Notes: generated by a model not told the origin, from the letters alone. A DNA stretch of 64,000 nt from Stieleria sp. JC731 (GCF_020966635.1 NZ_JAJKFQ010000002.1:434001-498000), one strand, 5' to 3'; positions 25,932 through 35,545 are shown, counted from the first letter of the stretch. Numbers and translations: made by a program.

Positions 25932-25964
25932 AAGCAGCGCTCTAACCAACTGAGCCAATCGCCC
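25891..25964 (-). tRNA. tRNA-Val (anticodon CAC)
   Basis: On the minus strand the acceptor arm GGGCGAT pairs perfectly with ATCGCCC (25898-25892); the discriminator is A. D arm TGGCTCAGTTGGTTAGAGC, anticodon stem CTGCT/GGCAG with loop TTCACAC gives anticodon CAC (reads GUG). T arm CACTGGTTCGAATCCAGT. No CCA is encoded. It is the attachment target of the element on its left. Confidence 0.95.
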
Positions 25965-26329
25965 GGACGGTGCGAGTCTTGGTGAACGAGATACTCGCTG
26001 CCGTTTCGTTGAAAATAACCTGTCAATTTGACACCGGCAAGGGTGTGGGGTTCACACCAAGCGTTTCTTCATCGACCCGCCCCAGCATCGTCGGGGACTT
26101 TCCCCTCCCCGGCATCTTAGGCCCAGGCTTCTGGCTCTTTAGGCCCAATTCTCCGGGCCAAGATTCCGCCCGATACGTCCTCAATCGGACATCGCGGAAG
26201 TCTTACCAGGAAACACAGCAAGCAAATTCGCCGCTGAAATCACTGCCCTGAATCAGAACTGGACTGGATCGATTGACCGTGTTTTCGGTATCGAACCCTT
26301 GACTGACTCGCCCCACCACTGATGCTCCG
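25965..26329. other. Intergenic region
   Basis: About 365 bases between tRNA-Val and the ATP-grasp gene. It must hold the tRNA promoter on the minus strand. Some GC-rich short inverted pieces (CCCCAGCATCGTCGGGG near 26079) are present. I see no gene. Confidence 0.4.
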
Positions 26330-27334
26330 ATGATCTACTTTGTCACCACCAAAAGGCATGCCTACACGATCAACAAATGCCTGCGAACAGAATGTCAGTG
26401 CCTCCAGCCCATCGTCCAACCGATGTGCTACGCGACCCTGTTCCTAAAACGCCAACTGCCGATCGGAACTTACGTGCTGGCCGATCACGAGCGTTTGACC
26501 GCCGCAGATCTTCGGAGACTGGAATCGGTTTGCCATCGACTGCAAGCACATCCACAGATCCGCATCCTCAATCACCCGCAGAAAACCCTGGGAAGATTGC
26601 CGCTGCTGCATCGACTGCACGAGTCCGGTATCAACCAATTCAATGCGTATCGACTTGAAGATCGTCCGCAACCGACTGCGTTCCCGGTCTTCGTTCGAGG
26701 CGAGGACGATCATAAAGGCCCGCTGTCGAATTTGATCCATTCACAACAGGAGCTCGACGAAGTCTATCGACAATGGCAACGTCGCTGGGGAAAGGCTCAT
26801 CGTAAACTGGTGATCGAGCACTGTGATGTTGCTGACGAAGATCGGATCTATCGAAAGTACGCCGCCTTTAAAATCGGTGACCAGATCCTCCCACGACACC
26901 TGTTCTTCAGCCGTTCATGGTGCGTGAAGTCATGGGAATTGCTTGACGAACATCTGTTGGCTGAAGAACGGGACTACATCGATCGCTTTGAGCATCTTGA
27001 GCCACTCAATCGAATCTTTGATTTGGCAGGCGTCGATTTTGGACGAATCGATTACGGGATCAAAGACGGCAAAATTCAAGTTTGGGAAATCAACACCAAT
27101 CCGATGCTGCCTGTCAATTACGGTGGCGGCGGACAAGCGAGACAAGCTTTGCATGAAACATTCAACCAACGTTTTGTCTCAGCGATGAAGCAACTCGATC
27201 AAAGAGATTCGCTGAACGAGGGATCTAATGAGACTTGTGCGAGTGGCGCCATATCGATTTGGGAAGCGCCGGTGATGGCAGCCAGTTTTTTGTATCGCCG
27301 AGTAACTCGCGGGGCTCGCAAGAAAGTGGCCTAG
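26330..27334 (+). CDS. ATP-grasp domain protein
   Basis: 334 residues. The N-terminal part (MIYFVTTKRHAYTINKCLRT) is a Rossmann-like strand region. The ATP-grasp core shows FPVFVRGEDDHKGPLSNLIH, and the metal-binding end FGRIDYGIKDGKIQVWEINT-NPM, the D...E-x-N-x-N-P pattern of the superfamily. Such enzymes join a carboxylate to an amine or thiol through an acyl phosphate. The substrate is unknown. It is convergent with the candidate RiPP operon but separated from it by a repeat array, so a shared function is not supported by operon structure. Confidence 0.8.
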   Translation: MIYFVTTKRHAYTINKCLRTECQCLQPIVQPMCYATLFLKRQLPIGTYVLADHERLTAADLRRLESVCHRLQAHPQIRILNHPQKTLGRLPLLHRLHESGINQFNAYRLEDRPQPTAFPVFVRGEDDHKGPLSNLIHSQQELDEVYRQWQRRWGKAHRKLVIEHCDVADEDRIYRKYAAFKIGDQILPRHLFFSRSWCVKSWELLDEHLLAEERDYIDRFEHLEPLNRIFDLAGVDFGRIDYGIKDGKIQVWEINTNPMLPVNYGGGGQARQALHETFNQRFVSAMKQLDQRDSLNEGSNETCASGAISIWEAPVMAASFLYRRVTRGARKKVA

Positions 27335-27359
27335 GTGTACGGTTGCTGGATGAGGTTTG

Positions 27360-27983
27360 GGGTTGTGTTAACCGCGGTTAACGCCGTTGCGGTTCAGGGG
27401 TGTAGATAGCTGGCGAAATGCTGAGCCGGTTCGCGATGGCGACGGTTGTTTGGTTGTCCAACGGGGTTGGCAGGCGGAGCCTGGGAGACAATGTATGCGA
27501 GGAATTCATCGCAACATCAGCCGCTGAGCGTTAGCTCTCGGTTCGCGTCAGTGGGATTACATAACCGCAGCTAGCGCCGTTACGGCTCAGGACGGAGGAC
27601 CAAAGGATGGGCTGAGCCGGTTCGCGATGGCGACGGTTGAATGGTAGTCCAACGGGGTTGGCAGGCGGAGCCTGGAAGACATTGCGTGCGAGGCGGGAGC
27701 CTCGCACGAGGGTAGTGCTGTGTGTCATACAACCGCGGCTAACGCCGTTCGGCTCAGGACGGAGGAGCAAAGGATGGGCTGAGCCGGGTCGCGATGGCGA
27801 CGGTTGGATGGGTGCCCAACGGGGTTGGCAGGCGGAGCCTGGAAGACATTGCGTGCGAGGCGGGAGCCTCGCACGAGGGTAGTGCTGTGTGTCATACAAC
27901 CGCGGCTAGCGCCGTTACGGCTCAGGACGGAGGAGCAAAGGATGGGCTGAGCCGGTTCGCGATGGCGACGGTTGTGTGGTTGC
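27360..27983. repeat. Palindromic repeat array, copy set 1
   Basis: GGATGGGCTGAGCCGG recurs at 27606, 27772 and 27940 (units about 167 bp). Each unit combines an inverted pair (AACCGCGGCTAACGCCGTTC... and ...TTCGCGATGGCGACGGTT) and a second perfect hairpin TGCGAGGC-GGGA-GCCTCGCA preceded by AGGCGGAGCCT. It ends at the stop of the HExxH enzyme gene. Confidence 0.92.
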
Positions 27984-29459
27984 TTAGACGACCAGCGACT
28001 CTTTGCGGCTTTGTGCTGTGCGCCCATGGACATCATAGATCGCAATGTGACGTTGAATTTCTTCTTCAACGGTCATTGGATTTCCATCGCCGTCAACAAC
28101 TCGCCGCAAGTTGCCTTTGTTGGATAGCGTGATCGCTTCGACTTGCCCATCCAAGCCAAGTGTTTCGCAGCGACTTGCATGTCGGCCTAGTGAATCCATG
28201 ATCGCGTCACAGATCACTTGGCCACGTTCGGTAAAGTCTCCCCACGCAACTAACTGAGATAGACTAATCTGCAATTGATAGAGCAACTTGGTCGCCCGAT
28301 AGTTGGCATAAGGCAATTCGCTAGCGGCTAGTTGGCCACTTTCAATTGCCGACAACCAGAATTGCAAGACTCGTTCGAAAACATAGGCCGCATGAAACAG
28401 CCCATAGATGGGACGTGGATCGTCTCGCCAAGGCGAATACACCGTGTCGGGAACTTGATGCGAAGTGGTATTCGATGCGGCAAAGAAGTTGCCTTGTTCC
28501 TCGATCGCAAACAGTCGGTTGTGATAGAACTCGTGAATGAGGTCGTCGGCCAACACGAGCGAGCTTCGAGCCCCGGTGAAAATCGCCGCCCCGGGAAGCC
28601 GCGAACAACTCGTGTTGAACACTCCACCATACCCCGGTGGCTTAAACGCGATCACCTGCATGGCGTATTCGATTTGATCTGCCGTTTGAGGATCATGTCG
28701 ACGAATCAAACCGATGGTTTCCGACAACAACTCGACATAGTCATCCTGGCCGTCAAGCTCGGCCGGAACGACGGAGCGAATATCGACCAGCCCAGGTACA
28801 TTGAACGCCGATGGCTGCAAACGGATTTGTTCGAGGCAAGGTGCAACACGAATCAACAATCCATCGACCTGAATGGTCTCCAGCGGCATTCCTATCGATC
28901 GTTGCTCGCCGTCAATCGCCATGTCCAACTCGACGCCGTTGGTAACACCATGAATGGCAAGCATCCCGGTTCCCGCAAACGACCATGCAGTTCCTGGTAG
29001 TATTGCCGGAAGGGCCAAGACCAAGGGTTCGATTTGAACGCTTCGCTTTGACGCCAGTGCCAACGAGACCGCAAACAATCCGAACTGATTTAGGTGACGA
29101 TCAAAGACTTCGGCTGAAGTCGCCACCAAGTCCGGGAACTGTTCCTGCACGGTCGCATGCGTTCCGCTGGGCAAATCACGACCAAGGTAGACGCCTAGGA
29201 ATAGATCGTAGGTTGTTCGCGCGAAGAAGTAGGCTTGTGGATCACGTAAGACTCGGCCGAGGCACTGTTCCGGAAGCGACAACGCCCAGTCGACCTGTTC
29301 ACAAAAATCGGATTCGGCTTTTGATCGTGAAGTCCGCTGTAGCAATGCTTTGCGAACCGCCGAAAGTGTGGCAACGGTCTTTTCGAATTTGAAATCCAAA
29401 ACCGCGTTGGATTCCCAAACCCAAGAGGGAGTCTGTTGTGCCAAAGTCGCTTGAGTCAT
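27984..29459 (-). CDS. HExxH-type peptide beta-hydroxylase candidate (RiPP maturase)
   Basis: 491 residues. The signature LADDLIHEFYHNRL contains HExxH (His309, Glu310, His313), followed by VYSPWRDDPRPIYGLFHAAY (His356 a likely third ligand). That HExxH ... SPWR-DPRP-G-HxxY arrangement is the mod_HExxH family (TIGR04267), proteins linked to RiPP clusters and now described as alpha-ketoglutarate-dependent peptide beta-hydroxylases. The N-terminal 280 residues have no named domain and could bind the peptide. Upstream, 169 bases away on the same strand, is a 62-residue precursor-like gene, and a 12-base-pair stem-loop lies between. No signal peptide or membrane segment. Family call strong; the substrate is inferred from context. 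Confidence 0.85.
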   Translation of the reverse strand: MTQATLAQQTPSWVWESNAVLDFKFEKTVATLSAVRKALLQRTSRSKAESDFCEQVDWALSLPEQCLGRVLRDPQAYFFARTTYDLFLGVYLGRDLPSGTHATVQEQFPDLVATSAEVFDRHLNQFGLFAVSLALASKRSVQIEPLVLALPAILPGTAWSFAGTGMLAIHGVTNGVELDMAIDGEQRSIGMPLETIQVDGLLIRVAPCLEQIRLQPSAFNVPGLVDIRSVVPAELDGQDDYVELLSETIGLIRRHDPQTADQIEYAMQVIAFKPPGYGGVFNTSCSRLPGAAIFTGARSSLVLADDLIHEFYHNRLFAIEEQGNFFAASNTTSHQVPDTVYSPWRDDPRPIYGLFHAAYVFERVLQFWLSAIESGQLAASELPYANYRATKLLYQLQISLSQLVAWGDFTERGQVICDAIMDSLGRHASRCETLGLDGQVEAITLSNKGNLRRVVDGDGNPMTVEEEIQRHIAIYDVHGRTAQSRKESLVV

Positions 29460-29559
29460 GCCGGACTAACTTGGTGATACGGTAGAGCGAGCAGCAACGA
29501 GTCCACGCGACGATCGCGGATAGAAATCCGTTCGCCGATCGAAACGATGACTGAGAGAC

Positions 29560-29586
29560 ACGTGACAAGGCACAGCCTCGTCACGT
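29560..29586 (-). promoter_or_regulatory. Stem-loop between precursor and maturase genes
   Basis: On the minus strand ACGTGACGAGGC-TGT-GCCTTGTCACGT forms 12 pairs (one G-T) with a 3-base loop. No T tract follows, so it is probably a partial terminator or an RNA-stabilising 3' hairpin, which would give more precursor than enzyme. Confidence 0.6.
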
Positions 29587-29628
29587 CAAAGAAGAACTTG
29601 CACGGAAAGGTGCAAAGAGATCGACTCG

Positions 29629-29817
29629 TTACAGTTCGATCGATCCGGTGTTACCACCGCCACCTTTTCCGGTACCCGATGCCGAGAAATCGGCTGGGAA
29701 GAATTGCTTGTTTTCTTCCTTCGTTTTCGAATCCGAAGTCAGACTGTTGAGAATCTCGTTTTCAAGATTTGCAACTTCGTTTGAAACTCGAGCGTTGTTT
29801 TGATGCTTTCCTTGCAT
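29629..29817 (-). CDS. Candidate RiPP precursor peptide
   Basis: 62 residues. AGGA stands 7 bases before ATG 29817. The leader-like part is charged and helical (SNEVANLENEILNSLTSDSK); the C-terminal part changes abruptly to FFPADFSASGTGKGGGG then NTGSIEL, rich in Gly, Ser and Thr and without Cys. It is the first gene of a two-gene unit with the HExxH enzyme. Size, bipartite composition and neighbour fit a RiPP precursor; no known precursor family is recognised. There is no double-Gly cleavage site followed by a clear core, no protease and no ABC exporter in the window, so processing is unexplained. An alternative is a small structural protein. Confidence 0.65.
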   Translation of the reverse strand: MQGKHQNNARVSNEVANLENEILNSLTSDSKTKEENKQFFPADFSASGTGKGGGGNTGSIEL

Positions 29818-29984
29818 GGCAGATTCCTATTTGTTGCTTTTGGGGCTTTGCGACCGACCCAGCTTTCACGACCATGATCCCAGAAGGGTTTGAAGGGACC
29901 ATCCGAATCAGCCGCTCGAATGACGCGAGGGTAGCCCCTCGTGACGCGAAAGGTCAAGATTGATCGGAGGTGGGTGGAGTTGTA
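29818..29984 (-). promoter_or_regulatory. Promoter region of the RiPP candidate unit
   Basis: The stretch between the precursor start and the next repeat array has no gene. It must carry the promoter of the precursor gene; I cannot place the boxes reliably. Confidence 0.4.
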
Positions 29985-30710
29985 CAACCGCGGTTAGCAG
30001 GCGGAGCCTGGAAGACATTGCATGCGAGGAATTCATCACAACGTCAGCCGCTGAGCGTTAGCTCACGGTTTGTGCATTGTGTGTCATACAACCGTGGCTA
30101 ACGCCGTTCGGCTCAGGACGGATCATCGAATGATGACTGAGCCGGTTCGCGATGGCGACGGTTGGATGGTTGTCCAACGGGATTGGCAGGCGGAGCCTGG
30201 GAGACATCGCATGCGAGGCGGGAGCCTCGCACGAGGGCAGTCCTGTGTTCACGCAACCGCGGCTAGCGCCGTTCGGCTCAGTACGGAAGACCAACGGATG
30301 ACTGAGCCGGTTCGCGATGGCGACGGTTGAATGGTTGTCCAACGGGATTGGCAGGCGGAGCCTGGGAGACAATGCATGCGAGGCGGGAGCCTCGCACGAG
30401 GGCAGTCCTGTGTTCACGCAACCGCGGCTAGCGCCGTTCGGCTCAGGACGGAAGACCAACGGATGACTGAGCCGGTTCGCGATGGCGACGGTTGAATGGT
30501 TGTCCAACGGGATTGGCAGGCGGAGCCTGGAAGACATCGCATGCGAGGCGGGAGCCTCGCACGAGGGTAGTCCTGTGTGACACGAAACCGCGGCTAGCGC
30601 CGTTCGGCTCAGGGCGGTTGGATGGGTGTCCAACGAGGTTGGTAGGCGGGGCCTGGGAGACATCGCATGCGAGGCGGGAGCCTCGCATGAGGAGGGTGCA
30701 TGAGAGGATT
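29985..30710. repeat. Palindromic repeat array, copy set 2
   Basis: TGACTGAGCCGGTTCGCGAT recurs at 30134, 30299 and 30464, exactly 165 bases apart, with the same components as the array at 27.4-28.0 kb (paired arms AACCGCGGCTAGCGCC / GCGATGGCGACGGTT, and TGCGAGGC-GGGA-GCCTCGCA). A last unit at 30600-30690 is truncated. A long minus-strand frame over it (30058-30663) is repeat translation. Confidence 0.92.
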
Positions 30711-30723
30711 GGGAGCAATCGAA

Positions 30724-31824
30724 TTAGAGCTGCCAAACGGGTTCGCCTAGGGCGTCAAACTTGGGTTCGATCCCGAGCCCTGGTGCCGTTGATGCCGACA
30801 TTCGTCCGTCGACTCGCTGCGGCGCACCGCTTGCAATTGATTTTGTCACATAGCTATTGAAATCAGTCGACGTAAACAAGAAATCGCTCGGCGTGCTATG
30901 AGCCAGATGCGATATCGCTGCGGTAATAATGTCGCCTCCCCAGCTATCTTCGATCGTCATCGCGATCCCCAATTCGACGCACAGGTCACGAGCCTGACGA
31001 GCTTTGGTCAAGCCACCGAACTTGCTGATTTTGATATTCACGACATCCATCGCTTGATCGGCGGCACCTTTCAATATCGCGTCGACCGAATCGATCACTT
31101 CGTCCAAAACGAATGGCAAATTGGTATGCCGGCGGATGCTGAGGCATTGCTCATAGGACGCACAGGGTTGTTCGATGTAAACGTCAACATCGCGAACCGC
31201 GTCGGCAACTCGCATGGCTTCGTGCATCAACCAACCGGTGTTCGCATCGGCGACAAGCTTATCACCGGGCTGAAGCACCTCGGCAACGGCGTGGATCCGC
31301 GCGATATCCTCGTTAGGATCACCACCAACTTTGAGCTGGAAACGCCGATACCCTTCGTCTCGATACGATTGCACGTTGCCAGCCATCTCTTTGGCCGGCC
31401 GCTGCGAGATAGCGCGGTATAGCGTGACGTCGTCACCATACCGACCGCCCAACAAATAACACACCGGCAAACCAGAAGCCTTACCGAGTATATCCCAGCA
31501 CGCCATGTCGATCGCTGACTTGACGTACGGATGACCTTTCATCGTGTAGTCCATCAAGCGGTTGAGCGAAGTCAGTTGTCGTGGGTCACTGCCGATGATT
31601 GCGGGAGCAAGATTCTGAATGCCGGCCCGCGCGCCGGCTGCGTACGCGGGCAAGTAAACCGGGCCGAGCGGACAGACTTCGCCATAGCCTTTAATTCCGG
31701 CATCGGTTTCGACTTCGACAACGGTCGAATCGAAAACGTCCACACTTTTGCCCTCCGACCAACTGTAGTTCCCTTCGTATAGGGGCAAGTCAACTTGATA
31801 GAGCTTCAATCCGGTAATCTTCAT
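30724..31824 (-). CDS. Mandelate racemase / muconate lactonizing (enolase superfamily) enzyme
   Basis: 366 residues from ATG 31824 ([20 protein letters not shown]); the frame extends upstream to 31890 without conserved sequence. The N-terminal capping domain is followed by the barrel with a Lys in [10 protein letters not shown], metal ligands Asp (KLVADANTG), Glu (DVYIEQPC) and Asp/Glu ([10 protein letters not shown]), and Lys in [10 protein letters not shown]. Acid/base lysines at both faces fit the group that includes cis-3-hydroxy-L-proline dehydratase and proline-betaine epimerases; substrate not certain. Neighbouring genes give no pathway. Its 3' end abuts the repeat array. Confidence 0.88.
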   Translation of the reverse strand: MKITGLKLYQVDLPLYEGNYSWSEGKSVDVFDSTVVEVETDAGIKGYGEVCPLGPVYLPAYAAGARAGIQNLAPAIIGSDPRQLTSLNRLMDYTMKGHPYVKSAIDMACWDILGKASGLPVCYLLGGRYGDDVTLYRAISQRPAKEMAGNVQSYRDEGYRRFQLKVGGDPNEDIARIHAVAEVLQPGDKLVADANTGWLMHEAMRVADAVRDVDVYIEQPCASYEQCLSIRRHTNLPFVLDEVIDSVDAILKGAADQAMDVVNIKISKFGGLTKARQARDLCVELGIAMTIEDSWGGDIITAAISHLAHSTPSDFLFTSTDFNSYVTKSIASGAPQRVDGRMSASTAPGLGIEPKFDALGEPVWQL

Positions 31825-32045
31825 GGTGGCTGTGTGGATCCCTAGGTGTGATGTTCGATCAAAACTCTGACCAACAAGCCGGCTTCGCAATCAACAACGT
31901 CGCCGGCATCCATCGATTCATTTGCGCTGCGGAAATCTTCGGGCTCACGCAAACACCAGATAACCCTTCGTGAATGGCGACGATCCAGACTCGCCTATCG
32001 AGGGTCTGGATCGCCAAAGTGTTTCCCGACTCCGCCGAGCGCGGC

Positions 32046-33581
32046 TTATGGCTGGACGACACCTAGCATACGCCTTTGGCCACGTCGGATGGTGATCCGC
32101 AAGGGCTCGCCAGCTTTTTCGTATTCACCAACGATCATTTCCAATTGGCGAGCCGATTCGAGTTCAAAACGTCCTGCGGTTTCGATCACATCCCCCACCA
32201 TTAGGCCAGCCTGTTCGGCGACACTGTCGGCTTGAATTTCGGTGACGACCAAACCGCCCTGCAGATTCGAATAGTTGTACTTCTTGGCGATCGATTCGGT
32301 CGCGGGAACCACGCGCGCTCCCAAGACGTCTCCCGCATTGAACTGTGCCATCAGTTCATCGGTACGCTCTTTCAAGTCAACTTGGACCTTCATCGGCTGG
32401 CCGTTGCGGTTAATTTCCAGAGACATCATCGCCCCGGGCGGTCGGCTTGCGACATAGTTCTTCATTTGCGAACTGGAAGACATTGCCCGGCCATCGATGG
32501 AAACCACCACATCGTTGGGCAACAAACCGGCGTTGGCTGCAGGCATACCATCAAGCACCGATTCGATCATTACGCCGCGTCGTGCTTTTAGCCCGAAACC
32601 TTGGATCGTTTTGGCGTTCACATCGGCAAGGCTTGCACCAAGAAATCCGCGTCGCACAACACCATGCTCGATAATCGAATTGAGCACCGGTCCGGCAAGT
32701 GAAACAGGGATGGCGAATCCGATTCCGGCGCTGGATCCGCTGCGTGACATGATCGCGGTATTGATCCCCACCAATTCACCGCGCAGGTTCACCAAAGGAC
32801 CACCAGAGTTCCCTGGGTTGATTGCGGCGTCGGTTTGCAAAAAGTCTTCGAAACCGTCTCCATCATCGACGATCCCACGAACGCGATTCTTACCACTGAT
32901 GATTCCTGCGGTAACGGTTTGCTCCAGACCGAAGGGACTTCCCACGGCGATCACCCAATCACCAACTTGAATCCTTTCGGAGTCACCGATCGGGATCGCG
33001 GTCAAGTTTTCGCGTTCGACTTTGACGACCGCCAGATCGGTTTGCGGATCAGTCCCGACGATCCGACCGGCCGTCGTGCTCCCATCGCTGAATTCGATTT
33101 GCAACTCGTCTGCTCCATCGACAACATGATTATTGGTCAAGATGTATCCATCGCGACGAACGACCACTCCGCTGCCCATCCCGGTCTCTTCGCGTTGACG
33201 AGGTTGTGCTTGGGGCACATTGAAAAAATCTTGAAAGCCTGGCGGCAGTTGGCGTCCGCCGATCACTCGGGTTTGCTTGGTATTGATACTGACCACGCTT
33301 TCGCGAACGAAATTAGCGACATTGCGAAACGCGGTGGACAGTCCCTCGGCGGCGACCAAGTTTTGACCGCCCAAGGGCTGCGAATTGGAATCGCTGAATC
33401 CCTGCAACGTATTGCCACCGGTCGCGTTGGCTGCGATTGGCGGAGCTGCTGCCAAGCCAGATTCCTGGGCGGCCGGATCATTGCGCAAGAAAACCGGCGT
33501 GGTCATGATCACACCGGTAAGAAGCGAACCGAAAATCATTGCCCCTAACGCACCACTGACTTTATTCCAAGTCTTCCGCAT
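32046..33581 (-). CDS. HtrA/DegP-type periplasmic serine protease
   Basis: 511 residues from ATG 33581 (MRKTWNKVSGALGAMIFGSL); a frame open to 33680 lacks conserved sequence. An N-terminal membrane anchor or signal (about 8-30) leads to the trypsin-like domain with the triad His in LTNNHVV, Asp in TDLAVVKV and Ser in NPGNSGGPL. Two PDZ domains follow (SLADVNAKTIQGFGLKARRG..., and GLVVTEIQADSVAEQAGLMV). It acts outside the cytoplasm as a folding-stress protease and chaperone. Single gene. Confidence 0.95.
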   Translation of the reverse strand: MRKTWNKVSGALGAMIFGSLLTGVIMTTPVFLRNDPAAQESGLAAAPPIAANATGGNTLQGFSDSNSQPLGGQNLVAAEGLSTAFRNVANFVRESVVSINTKQTRVIGGRQLPPGFQDFFNVPQAQPRQREETGMGSGVVVRRDGYILTNNHVVDGADELQIEFSDGSTTAGRIVGTDPQTDLAVVKVERENLTAIPIGDSERIQVGDWVIAVGSPFGLEQTVTAGIISGKNRVRGIVDDGDGFEDFLQTDAAINPGNSGGPLVNLRGELVGINTAIMSRSGSSAGIGFAIPVSLAGPVLNSIIEHGVVRRGFLGASLADVNAKTIQGFGLKARRGVMIESVLDGMPAANAGLLPNDVVVSIDGRAMSSSSQMKNYVASRPPGAMMSLEINRNGQPMKVQVDLKERTDELMAQFNAGDVLGARVVPATESIAKKYNYSNLQGGLVVTEIQADSVAEQAGLMVGDVIETAGRFELESARQLEMIVGEYEKAGEPLRITIRRGQRRMLGVVQP

Positions 33582-34232
33582 CGTGATTGACTCCGTTGAT
33601 TCAGGTTGATTGTTTTTTTGAGTCGACTTCGTTTCAAGGAATGGTAGAGCCATGAAAAACTTGCAAACCAAGTGACACATTTACACTGCTCAAAGACACT
33701 GCTGCAGACTCGCACATCACATGGTTTCTCAGGCCACTGCAGGCGCACCATAGCTCGAACGCCTGGTTCGGATCGGTCGCCCTATCCAATCGCTGTGCAT
33801 CTTCCTAAGCCTGTGATTTACGGAACAGGTCGCTAGTCCACGACAGCTTTCGAGCGACAATATCGCTGTAGGTTGTCCGTCATCGCCAGGGTTCGATTCA
33901 ACACACAGCTTCACGCGCAGCGCAAGGTCTTTGCAATGGTCCCTGCGGTGCCAGGCAACGTCACTGTGACAGTAAGACAAGACCAATGGCAAATCTGAGA
34001 CCAATCGTAACACCGCGCGAGGCTGACACCCTTAGATCCAGTTTTAGGGGAATTATCCGCCATTTTCCATTCCTTCGTGGCTTTCGGATTTGGTAACTTA
34101 CGACAAAGGGTAACGGTGCCGATATCGCATCGGTGCCGTGCTCGTATCGGTGCCATGCCGGCAACCGAGTCGACAAATCTTTGCCCCTGACGCATTCGCC
34201 ATACCGAAAGTTGTGGCGGATAACACCTGAGG
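33582..34232. other. Intergenic region between divergent genes
   Basis: About 650 bases between the protease and glgC starts. Only overlapping short frames with no recognisable content and no good ribosome site. I find no RNA gene or repeat family member; it must hold both promoters. Confidence 0.5.
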
Positions 34233-35504
34233 ATGGAACAGGTTTCTGTTATGCGTGACATCTTGACCGTGATTCTTGCTGGTGGTCGAGGCTCTCGTCT
34301 CGAACCCTTGACGCGAGACCGAGCGAAACCTGCGGTCCCGTTTGGCGGGCTGTATCGGATTATCGACTTCGTTCTTAGCAACTGTCTCAACAGCGACATG
34401 CGTCGCCTCTTGTTGCTGACTCAGTACAAAGCCCAGTCGCTCGACCGGCATATCAACACGGCATGGCGGCAGTATTTTTGTCGCGAACTTGGAGAGTTCA
34501 TCGATGTCGTCCCGCCGCAGCAACGAATCGCCGGCAACTGGTATTCGGGAACGGCGGACGCGGTCTATCAAAACATCTATGCGATCGAACGTGAGAAGCC
34601 AGAACACGTTGTCATCTTAGCTGGCGATCACATCTACAAGATGAACTACGATCCGATGGTCGAATTCCATCGCAAGCGTGGTGCCGACATCACGATCGGT
34701 GCCCTTCGCGTCAGCACCGAAGAAGCGAAACAGTTTGGCGTCATGCAAATTGACACCGACCAACGTGTGCTGGGCTTCCAGGAAAAGCCGGATTCCCCGA
34801 TGCCAACGCCAGAAGATCCCGACGTCTGTTTGGCGTCGATGGGAATCTACGTTTTCAACGCAAGATTCTTGTATGAGGCGTTGTGCAATGACGCGACAAA
34901 CATGAAGAGCAGCCACGACTTTGGGAAAAACATCATCCCCGGTGCGATCGATTCGCACGTCGTGTGCGCTTATCCGTTCATGGACGAAAACCGCAAGAGT
35001 CAAGCTTACTGGCGTGACGTCGGTACCATCGACGCGTACTACGAAGCATCCATGGACCTGATTTCGATCGACCCTCAGCTGAACTTGTATGACGAGCATT
35101 GGCCCGTTCGCGCGTTCCAGCCAAACCTGCCACCACCGAAATTCGTCTTTGGCAGCGAAGGTGGTTCGACTCGGCGTGGCTACGCGTTGGATTCAATGAT
35201 CTGCCAAGGCGCGATCGTCAGCGGCGGCAACGTGTCACGCAGCATTTTGGGCCCAGGTGTTCGTGTCAATAGTTACGCTTCGGTAGAAGACAGCATCCTG
35301 TTTGACGAAGTCAACGTTGGACGTCGCAGCCGACTTCGTCGCGTGATCGTTGATAAAGGCGTTTCTATTCCGGCGGAAATCGAGATCGGTTTTGACCCAG
35401 CCGCCGATGCCGCACGAGGCTTCAAAGTCACCGATAGTGGACTGGTCGTGATCAGTCGCGGTGAACAGATTGAGGCCCCGAGACTCGCCAGCCACGCGGG
35501 ATGA
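34233..35504 (+). CDS. glgC: Glucose-1-phosphate adenylyltransferase
   Basis: 423 residues from ATG 34233, or 417 from ATG 34251 (MRDILTVILAGGRGSRLEPL); the second ATG starts the conserved strand. It makes ADP-glucose from ATP and glucose-1-phosphate, the committed step of glycogen synthesis. Visible: LAGGRGSRLEPLTRDRAKPA (nucleotide-binding loop), GGLYRIIDFVLSNC, FCRELGEFIDVVPPQQR, WYSGTADAVYQN, the ILAGDHIYKMNY metal site, and the C-terminal left-handed helix domain (SVEDSILFDEVNVGRRSRLR). Full length for the family. A hairpin follows the stop. No other glycogen gene is adjacent. Confidence 0.96.
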   Translation: MEQVSVMRDILTVILAGGRGSRLEPLTRDRAKPAVPFGGLYRIIDFVLSNCLNSDMRRLLLLTQYKAQSLDRHINTAWRQYFCRELGEFIDVVPPQQRIAGNWYSGTADAVYQNIYAIEREKPEHVVILAGDHIYKMNYDPMVEFHRKRGADITIGALRVSTEEAKQFGVMQIDTDQRVLGFQEKPDSPMPTPEDPDVCLASMGIYVFNARFLYEALCNDATNMKSSHDFGKNIIPGAIDSHVVCAYPFMDENRKSQAYWRDVGTIDAYYEASMDLISIDPQLNLYDEHWPVRAFQPNLPPPKFVFGSEGGSTRRGYALDSMICQGAIVSGGNVSRSILGPGVRVNSYASVEDSILFDEVNVGRRSRLRRVIVDKGVSIPAEIEIGFDPAADAARGFKVTDSGLVVISRGEQIEAPRLASHAG

Positions 35505-35519
35505 GACGCATCCAAGACT

Positions 35520-35545
35520 GCTCCGCTAATACGCGTTAGTGGAGC
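35520..35545 (+). terminator. Hairpin after glgC
   Basis: GCTCCGCTAA (35520-35529) pairs with TTAGTGGAGC (35536-35545) over 10 pairs with one G-T; the loop is TACGCG. It begins 16 bases after the glgC stop. The T tract is poor. Confidence 0.55.

Noticed and set aside
27531-28132. Several frames of 80-120 codons on both strands
   Set aside because: They lie in the repeat array and repeat the same peptides; no independent coding evidence.
26330-29817. Graspetide-type RiPP cluster using the ATP-grasp protein
   Set aside because: The ATP-grasp gene converges on the peptide unit and is separated by a repeat array; the peptide lacks the Thr/Asp/Glu core pattern of graspetides.
29629-29817. FxsA-type precursor (FxSxx at the C-terminus)
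   Set aside because: The end NTGSIEL has Ser at position -4 and no Phe at -5, so it does not fit the FxSxx-COOH pattern.
30058-30663. 201-codon minus-strand frame with internally repeating protein sequence
   Set aside because: It is a translation of the 165-bp palindromic repeat; the protein repeats simply follow the DNA units, and there is no ribosome site.
33007-33548. Long plus-strand frame (32835-33548) opposite the HtrA gene
   Set aside because: Antisense to the protease domain with all catalytic motifs on the other strand.
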